Of a stretch of DNA of 10,988 bases, positions 6,919-10,988 are shown one piece after another (position 1 is the first letter of the stretch; every line of letters starts with the position of its first letter). The DNA is from Marvinbryantia sp964455335 (GTDB taxonomy: Bacteria; Bacillota; Clostridia; Lachnospirales; Lachnospiraceae). The notes under the pieces were generated by a model. The model did not search any database. It saw only the letters and a program-made list of their open reading frames with translations, and was not told where the DNA came from. Position numbers and translations under genes: made by a program. The stretch is from assembly GCA_964455335.1 (NCBI GenBank), contig CAYVVW010000070.1, forward strand, positions 1 to 10,988. Direction: 5' to 3'.

Positions 6919-7821
6919 TCACCCCTTGACCGCGCCCATCGTGATCCCTTTCGTGAAATATTTCTGGAAAATGAGGAACACCGCAATGATCGGCACTGCC
7001 GCCAATGCCGCGCCGGCCATGATCAGGCCAAAGTCGGTCGCGTTTTCGGACTGGAGCTTTGCAATGCCCAAGGAAATTGTCAAATTGCTGGTGCTCGTCA
7101 GCATGATCAGTTGCATAAAGTAATCATTCCACGAGGTGATAAACGTAAAAATGGCCAACGCGCCGATGCCCGGCTTGATCATCGGAAGGGCGATCAGCGC
7201 AAATGTGTTCCACTCGCTCGCGCCGTCGATGCGCCCCGCCTCCATCATTTCCGTTGGGATGCCCTCCGCGAATTGCTTGATGAGGAACACGCCAAACGGC
7301 CAGCCGACGATCGGGAAAATCACCGCCCAGATCGTGTTGTAGAGCTTTAGGCTCGCCATTTCCCGCAAGAGCGGAATCAAGATGACCTGCTTTGGCAATG
7401 CCATGGCGCAAACAATCAGCCCAAAGAGCGCCGCCCTTCCAAAAAAGCGCTTTTTTGCCAGCGCATAGCCCGCCATTGCGGCCGTAAAACACGTCAAAAT
7501 CATGGAAACAGCGGCCATGAAAATGGTGTTGGCGAGCCAGCGCACCGCCGCGGGAAGTTCCGGCCCCGCAAAGACAATTTTCGTAAAGGGGATGTGGATT
7601 TCCCACAAGGGTGCCACCTGGCGGCTAAACAATTTTTGGTAATTTGTCAGCACCCATTCCTGCGGCCACCACTGGGGCGTCGCCGAATTGATCGCCGCCT
7701 GCGTCTTAAAAGATCCCGTGATAATCCAGTAAAGCGGGAAGGCAAACGCGACGGCCAAAAGCGTGATGACAGCCACGGAAAAAATCTTATAATACGTGGA
7801 ACGGTTCCATTTCCCAGACAT
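6919..7821 (-). CDS. Carbohydrate ABC transporter permease, MalG type (probable sialic-acid importer)
   Basis: The protein has 300 residues. GAGGGGG lies about 7 nt before the ATG. It is an inner-membrane permease with a first helix near 13-36 (ending FPLYWIITGSFK), several further helices, and the cytoplasmic EAA loop EMMEAGRIDGASEW at 191-204 continuing to LPMIKPG. That loop contacts the ATPase. The C-terminus FQKYFTKGITMGAVKG is the classic MalG-family ending. Its gene begins 16 nt after the stop of the MalF-type permease, so the two form the channel heterodimer. Substrate assignment to sialic acid rests on the downstream nanA and nanE; the sequence itself shows only the carbohydrate CUT1 family. 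It is comparable to the SatABC/NanUVW systems of streptococci. No ATPase gene is present in the operon. Confidence 0.92.
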   Translation of the reverse strand: MSGKWNRSTYYKIFSVAVITLLAVAFAFPLYWIITGSFKTQAAINSATPQWWPQEWVLTNYQKLFSRQVAPLWEIHIPFTKIVFAGPELPAAVRWLANTIFMAAVSMILTCFTAAMAGYALAKKRFFGRAALFGLIVCAMALPKQVILIPLLREMASLKLYNTIWAVIFPIVGWPFGVFLIKQFAEGIPTEMMEAGRIDGASEWNTFALIALPMIKPGIGALAIFTFITSWNDYFMQLIMLTSTSNLTISLGIAKLQSENATDFGLIMAGAALAAVPIIAVFLIFQKYFTKGITMGAVKG

Positions 7822-7837
7822 ACGGACACCCCCTCAT

Positions 7838-8734
7838 TTAATCCGTTTTTGCCAGCTTGAACTGGATTGCGGAGAGCACTGCGATGATGATGGCAAGCAC
7901 GACGCCCATGGCGTTCCCATACCCATAGCGGTATAGTTTGAAGGCATTGTAGTAGATATAATACATGATCGTGTCGGTGCTGTGGTTCGGCCCGCCGCTC
8001 GTCAACAGCTGGATGAGCGCGAAGCACTGGAAACTGTTGATGGTCGTAATCACGAGGATATAGAGCGTGGTCGGCAGGATTTGCGCCCACTTAATGCGCC
8101 AAAAGCACTGGAACTTCGTCGCGCCGTCCACCTGCGCGGCCTCGACCAGCGAGTTGTCCACATTGTTCAGCGCGGCCACATAGAGCACAATCGGCTGCCC
8201 CACGGAAGTCGTCAAAAGGATCAGGATGATGCACCACAGGGCATACCGCTCATCCCCAAGCCAGTTGATATTCTGCTTGAGCAATCCCGTGCTGGTGCCG
8301 ATGTAATTGAAAATGCCATAATAATTGTTAAACATCCATTTCCAGACCACGGTAACCGCCACGGAACCCGTCACGACCGGCAGGTAAAAAATGCAGCGGA
8401 ACAGGGAGCATACCGGCCCTTTCAAATCGTAAATGACGGTACTGACCCAGAGTGAGAAAATGCACGTCACCGGAACAGAAACCACCACGATGAGAAACGT
8501 ATTTTTCAACGCCCCGAGAAACACGCTGTCCTGAAACAACTCGACATAATTTGCAAAACCGACAAAGATATCCTCGCGGTTCATGGTCGCGTCAAAAAAG
8601 CTGGTGACAACGCATTGCACCATCGGGTAAATGACAAACCCAAGGAAAAAAACGAGGCTCGGCAGCATAAACGCATACCCCGCCATGGTCTCCCTGCGCG
8701 CCAATGCCCTGGTCATCGGGTTCTTTTTCTTCAT
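7838..8734 (-). CDS. Carbohydrate ABC transporter permease, MalF type (probable sialic-acid importer)
   Basis: The protein has 298 residues. The start at 8734 (MKKKNPMTRA) has AGGAGAGGGGG 7 nt upstream; a longer reading from 8764 lacks such a site. Six membrane helices are apparent: the first near 19-45 (YAFMLPSLVFFLGFVIYP), then about 75-103, 110-134, 164-190, 222-245 and 274-292. The EAA loop NSLVEAAQVDGATKFQCF lies at 194-211. The stretch LTSGGPNHSTDTIMYYIY (244-261) followed by YGYGNAMG is a CUT1 MalF-type hallmark. It partners with the MalG-type permease encoded just downstream and the binding protein upstream. The long repeat-bearing gap of about 510 nt to the binding-protein gene is unusual and may let the two parts of the operon be expressed at different levels. 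Confidence 0.92.
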   Translation of the reverse strand: MKKKNPMTRALARRETMAGYAFMLPSLVFFLGFVIYPMVQCVVTSFFDATMNREDIFVGFANYVELFQDSVFLGALKNTFLIVVVSVPVTCIFSLWVSTVIYDLKGPVCSLFRCIFYLPVVTGSVAVTVVWKWMFNNYYGIFNYIGTSTGLLKQNINWLGDERYALWCIILILLTTSVGQPIVLYVAALNNVDNSLVEAAQVDGATKFQCFWRIKWAQILPTTLYILVITTINSFQCFALIQLLTSGGPNHSTDTIMYYIYYNAFKLYRYGYGNAMGVVLAIIIAVLSAIQFKLAKTD

Positions 8735-8823
8735 GGGACAACCCCCTCTCCTGTGCCTGCGCACCTACGATTTTCGTTTCCATGCGCACAATGGTTTCCC
8801 GCTCTTTCCTGCGGTTTCCTGTG

Positions 8824-9066
8824 CCTCCAGCCGCCGCGCGCTTTGCTTTCCCGCATCTTTGCGCCTCCAGCCGCCGCGCGCTTTGCTTTCCCGCACCTTT
8901 GCGCCCCTGGTNNNNNNNNNNNNNNNNNNNNNNNNNNNNNNNNNNNNNNNNNNNNNNNNNNNNNNNNNNNNNNNNNNNNNNNNNNNNNNNNNNNNNNNNN
9001 NNNNNNNNNNNCTTTGCGCCTCCAGCCGCCGCGCGCTTTGCTTTCCCGCACCTTTGCGCCCCTGGT
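8824..9066. repeat. GC-rich tandem repeats, 40-bp period, interrupted by a gap
   Basis: The core CCTCCAGCCGCCGCGCGC followed by TTTGCTTTCCCGCA starts at 8824 and again at 8864, a period of exactly 40 bp. A further copy starts at 9019, after the N-run. Copies differ only at a few bases (for example CAT versus CAC at the unit end). A diverged partial unit containing GCGCCCCTGGT follows at 8901 and at 9058. A weaker, degenerate copy may lie just before 8824. The repeats sit in the intercistronic space between the binding-protein and MalF-type permease genes. Every frame reads through them without giving a plausible protein. Confidence 0.85.
8912..9011. other. Assembly gap of exactly 100 N
   Basis: The run of 100 N is a placeholder length. 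The 55 bases before it (8857-8911) are identical to the 55 bases after it (9012-9066). The true gap may therefore be zero or negative, or may hold an unknown number of repeat units. No gene call should cross it. Confidence 0.97.
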
Positions 9067-9104
9067 CCGCCTGCGCGGGATATCCGGCTGTGGCAGATAG
9101 GACC

Positions 9105-9128
9105 GCACACGTTTTTGCGCCCGTGTGC
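9105..9128. other. Stem-loop downstream of the solute-binding protein gene
   Basis: A perfect 7-bp inverted repeat, GCACACG (9105-9111) and CGTGTGC (9122-9128), encloses a 10-nt loop. It lies about 120 nt past the stop of the binding-protein gene on the minus strand, inside the operon. No T-run follows on the minus strand, so full termination is unlikely. Protection of the upstream mRNA or partial attenuation is possible. The rest of 9129-9246 shows no gene. Confidence 0.45.
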
Positions 9129-9246
9129 AGCCCCGCTTTTTGCCTTATACCATACCTTATGTTTTCAGATAAAGATGCCTTATGGATTGTTTCGTGCATT
9201 TGGCACAATGTTTTAAAGGGCTTTCTACCCTGGCATCCTATGTTTG

Positions 9247-10509
9247 TCAATTTCCTTGCGCGGCCTGGTTTGCCGTTGTCACAAATTCCTCGACTGCCGT
9301 CTGGATGTCCGCGCCCGTGCCGATCTGCTGCAGCATGTTCCACCATGCGGTGCGAGCCTCTGCCCATCCGCCGACCACCTGGTAGTAGTCACCCATGAAG
9401 GGGATGAATTTCGCGTATTCCGTCATGATGTCGTCGCCTTCGTAGATATTGCCCAGGTCTTTTACCGGCCAGTAAGTGGAAGCCTTGACGCTCTCGACGA
9501 CCTGTGTCTCGTCATTTGCCATGAAGTCGATGAACGTCTTTGCAGCCGCAATCCTCGCCTCGTCGCCGTTGTCAAACACGCCAAATCCCCAAATGCCGCC
9601 GCACAGCTGCGGTTCTCCCTCGGACGGGAAAGCCATGGGAAGCACGTCGAAGCTGATGGTTTCCGCATTGTTGATTTCCTGTGCCACATTCCAGCAAAAT
9701 GCCATGGCCAATGTGCCGTTGCAGAACAGCTGGATCTCGTCGGCACCCTGGATGGATGCGTCAAAGTTGATGCCCTCAAGGCCTGCCAGCAGTTCCAACG
9801 CCTTGACATTTTCCGGGCTGTTTGCGGTATATTCCGTGTGCTCCGCATTCGTAAACGTGCCGCCGTACAGGTTGTTGACCAATGCGCGCGTGCCCTGGTC
9901 TCCGCCTTGGCCGCCGCAGTATACCGCGGCAACGTTTGCCTGGCCAGCGTCCACCAGCGCCTGCACCGCGCTGACGAAGCCTTCCGTCGACCACGTGCGC
10001 GTCTCCTCATCGAGGAACTGCAGCGCGCCCGCCTCCTCAAACAGGTCGCGGTTGATCGCCATGGTGTGCGCCGTCATGCAAAGCGGGTACTCGTAAAACA
10101 CGCCGTCCGCGTTCTGGCAGGCATTTTCCACGGAGTCATAAATCGCCGCCTTTGCGTCGTCTGTCCAAAGATCCGAAAGGTCAACCATCACGCCGCGCGC
10201 GCCCCAGTTTGCCACCAGGCGCTCCGGGCCTTCCAGGATGACGTCCGGCGCCTGCCCGCCCTCGATGGCGGTGTTGACCTGGTCGTCGCCATTCGTGTAG
10301 TCCAGGTATTCCACCTGCACCTTGATCTCCGGGTGAGCCGCCTCAAAGCTCTCAATCAGCCCATCCACCACGGCGGACTCGCCCCACTGGCCAACCGGGT
10401 ACGTCCAAAGCGTGATCTGCGTCGCTTCTTCCGCCCCCACGGCGCCCCCAAGCGCGGATGCTGTCATCGCGCATCCCAAAGCCGCCGCCAACAACTGTCT
10501 CTTCTTCAT
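9247..10509 (-). CDS. Extracellular solute-binding protein, family 1 (probable sialic-acid ABC importer)
   Basis: The protein has 420 residues. The ATG follows AAGGAGG with 8-nt spacing. The N-terminus (MKKRQLLAAALGCAMTASAL) is a signal peptide with a likely signal peptidase I cut after AVGA (about residue 26). Cys13 sits too close to the basic residues and lacks a good lipobox, so lipid anchoring is doubtful; most Gram-positive homologues are lipoproteins. The mature part begins ITLWTYPVGQW and contains the family-1 fold features: an ESFEAAHPEIKVQVEYLDY segment, then APDVILEG, and a C-terminal Trp/Tyr-rich ligand region (YYQVVGGWAEARTAWWNMLQQI). It is the first gene of the operon, driven by a consensus promoter, followed by two permease genes, nanA and nanE. 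Sialic acid as substrate is inferred from those neighbours; another amino sugar such as ManNAc is possible. Confidence 0.9.
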   Translation of the reverse strand: MKKRQLLAAALGCAMTASALGGAVGAEEATQITLWTYPVGQWGESAVVDGLIESFEAAHPEIKVQVEYLDYTNGDDQVNTAIEGGQAPDVILEGPERLVANWGARGVMVDLSDLWTDDAKAAIYDSVENACQNADGVFYEYPLCMTAHTMAINRDLFEEAGALQFLDEETRTWSTEGFVSAVQALVDAGQANVAAVYCGGQGGDQGTRALVNNLYGGTFTNAEHTEYTANSPENVKALELLAGLEGINFDASIQGADEIQLFCNGTLAMAFCWNVAQEINNAETISFDVLPMAFPSEGEPQLCGGIWGFGVFDNGDEARIAAAKTFIDFMANDETQVVESVKASTYWPVKDLGNIYEGDDIMTEYAKFIPFMGDYYQVVGGWAEARTAWWNMLQQIGTGADIQTAVEEFVTTANQAAQGN

Positions 10510-10569
10510 AACCTTTTCCTCCTTTTTTGCATACCCCTAAGTCTGCAAGTTTCCTTAGTTCGTATCCCC

Positions 10570-10598
10570 ATTATACGGAGTGGATTTTCATTTGTCAA
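10570..10598 (-). promoter_or_regulatory. Consensus sigma-A promoter for the nan transport operon
   Basis: On the minus strand the consensus TTGACA (10593-10598) and consensus TATAAT (10570-10575) are separated by 17 nt. The -10 lies about 60 nt before the ATG at 10509. A promoter this good usually needs repression when the substrate is absent, which fits the adjacent palindromes. Confidence 0.88.
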
Positions 10599-10605
10599 CA
10601 ATTTT

Positions 10606-10620
10606 TGAAAAAAATTTTCA
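10606..10620. promoter_or_regulatory. Palindrome TGAAAA-N3-TTTTCA, candidate operator
   Basis: TGAAAAAAATTTTCA has 6-bp arms and a 3-bp centre, and lies 7 bp upstream of the -35 box of the nan operon promoter. Its form is compatible with an RpiR-family (NanR/NagR-like) operator, which often controls clostridial sialic-acid genes, but the AT-rich context means chance is not excluded. Confidence 0.4.
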
Positions 10621-10626
10621 TTTTTT

Positions 10627-10642
10627 ATTTTTCACGAAAAAT
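10627..10642. promoter_or_regulatory. Palindrome ATTTTTC-AC-GAAAAAT, candidate operator
   Basis: Two perfect 7-bp arms flank a 2-bp centre, 25 bp upstream of the -35 box of the nagB promoter and centred about 22 bp from the neighbouring palindrome. The spacing is about two helical turns, which would suit cooperative binding of one regulator controlling both divergent promoters. Confidence 0.4.
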
Positions 10643-10667
10643 TTTATCAAAAATTGGATTCCGATGA

Positions 10668-10696
10668 TTGCAACGGCCGCAAACGTGTGTTATGAT
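10668..10696 (+). promoter_or_regulatory. Sigma-A promoter for nagB
   Basis: TTGCAA (10668-10673) and TATGAT (10691-10696) are separated by 17 nt. The -10 ends 38 nt before the nagB ATG. It is divergent from the nan operon promoter. Confidence 0.75.
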
Positions 10697-10734
10697 GGGA
10701 TCACTACGTCGAAAAACCAATCCGGAGGTGCGCC

Positions 10735-10988
10735 ATGAAGATTTACGCTGCAAAAGATTACCTCGACATGAGCCGCAAGGCGGCCAACATCATTTCCGCC
10801 CAGATCATTATGAAGCCGGACTGCGTGCTCGGCCTCGCCACCGGCTCCACGCCGATCGGCGCCTACCGGCAGCTCGTAGAATGGTATGAAAAGGGGGATC
10901 TTGATTTTTCGGAAGTGACCACGGTCAATTTGGACGAATACCGGGGGCTTCCCAGGGATAACGAGCAAAGCTACTATTATTTTATGAA
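10735..10988 (+). CDS. nagB: Glucosamine-6-phosphate deaminase, 5' part only
   Basis: The reading frame stays open to the window end, giving 84 residues of a family normally about 240-265 long. GGAGG lies 6 nt before the ATG. The cytoplasmic enzyme converts glucosamine-6-P to fructose-6-P and ammonia, the last step of amino-sugar and sialic-acid breakdown. Recognisable motifs are LGLATGSTPIGAY (32-44), the phosphate-binding loop; NLDEYRGLP (65-73), whose Asp67 corresponds to catalytic Asp72 of E. coli NagB; and ESYYYFM-like NEQSYYYFM (76-84). It is divergent from the nan operon with shared control sequences between them, which supports co-regulation. The gene is cut by the window edge, not broken. 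Confidence 0.95.
   Translation, partial: MKIYAAKDYLDMSRKAANIISAQIIMKPDCVLGLATGSTPIGAYRQLVEWYEKGDLDFSEVTTVNLDEYRGLPRDNEQSYYYFM

Noticed and set aside
6091..7350. Long plus-strand open frame opposite nanA and the MalG-type permease
   Set aside because: It spans two well-supported minus-strand genes and their junction and encodes a His/Arg-rich composition typical of antisense translation.
8824..9066. CRISPR array
   Set aside because: Units of 40 bp abut with no unique spacers; this is a simple tandem repeat with no cas genes nearby.
9217..9231. Intrinsic terminator just after the binding-protein gene
   Set aside because: The stem is only 4 bp (AGGG/CCCT) and the following bases are TTAAAA on the minus strand, too weak to call.
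8592..9398. Several open frames running through the repeats and the N-run between the binding-protein and permease genes
   Set aside because: They are low-complexity translations of a GC-rich repeat in all frames, cross a gap, and show no start signals or recognisable domain.
9244..10608. Long plus-strand open frame opposite the binding-protein gene
   Set aside because: It is the antisense shadow of a GC-rich real gene; the minus-strand product has a signal peptide, family motifs, ribosome binding site and promoter.

Overview
The window looks like chromosomal DNA from a Gram-positive anaerobe of the Clostridia, probably a gut Oscillospirales-type organism. This is inferred from strong AGGAGG-type ribosome binding sites, GC-rich genes next to AT-rich promoters, a DUF1858 redox-disulfide protein, a DUF1703-type AAA ATPase, and clostridial-style signal peptides. 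The species cannot be named from the sequence. A run of exactly 100 N (8912-9011) shows that this is a draft scaffold.

Left part (1-1640): two minus-strand genes form a small cell-surface operon. They encode a single-pass membrane protein with an extracellular beta-rich domain, followed by a secreted beta-rich protein. Their promoter region is shared, back to back, with a plus-strand promoter of near-consensus sigma-A type. That promoter drives a 69-residue DUF1858/ScdA-N-like protein with a CxxC motif.

Middle (1850-5218): a strong 47-nt hairpin precedes a plus-strand AAA-ATPase/PD-(D/E)XK protein that is visibly AT-richer than its neighbours. Next comes a half-size ABC exporter with a compact, partly degenerate nucleotide-binding domain.

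Right part (5163-10988): a sialic-acid (N-acetylneuraminate) uptake and catabolism locus. On the minus strand, in transcription order, it holds a solute-binding protein, an intercistronic region with 40-bp tandem repeats and the assembly gap, two MalF/MalG-type permeases, nanA (N-acetylneuraminate lyase) and nanE (ManNAc-6-P 2-epimerase). nagB (glucosamine-6-P deaminase, cut by the window end) runs divergently from it. Both directions have very good sigma-A promoters, and two AT-rich palindromes lie between them as candidate operators. The inferred pathway is Neu5Ac import, cleavage to ManNAc and pyruvate, phosphorylation (kinase not in the window), epimerisation to GlcNAc-6-P, deacetylation (nagA not in the window), then deamination to fructose-6-P. 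The transporter ATPase, ManNAc kinase, NagA and a regulator are absent from the window, so they must be encoded elsewhere or just beyond it.

The 3' ends of nanE and the ABC exporter overlap on opposite strands by 56 bp, so the two transcription units meet with no room for a terminator. No clearly new biological system is visible. The most notable items are the tandem repeats and gap inside the nan operon, the palindromes between the divergent promoters, the paired surface proteins of unknown function, the long hairpin before the AAA ATPase, and the atypical ABC exporter.
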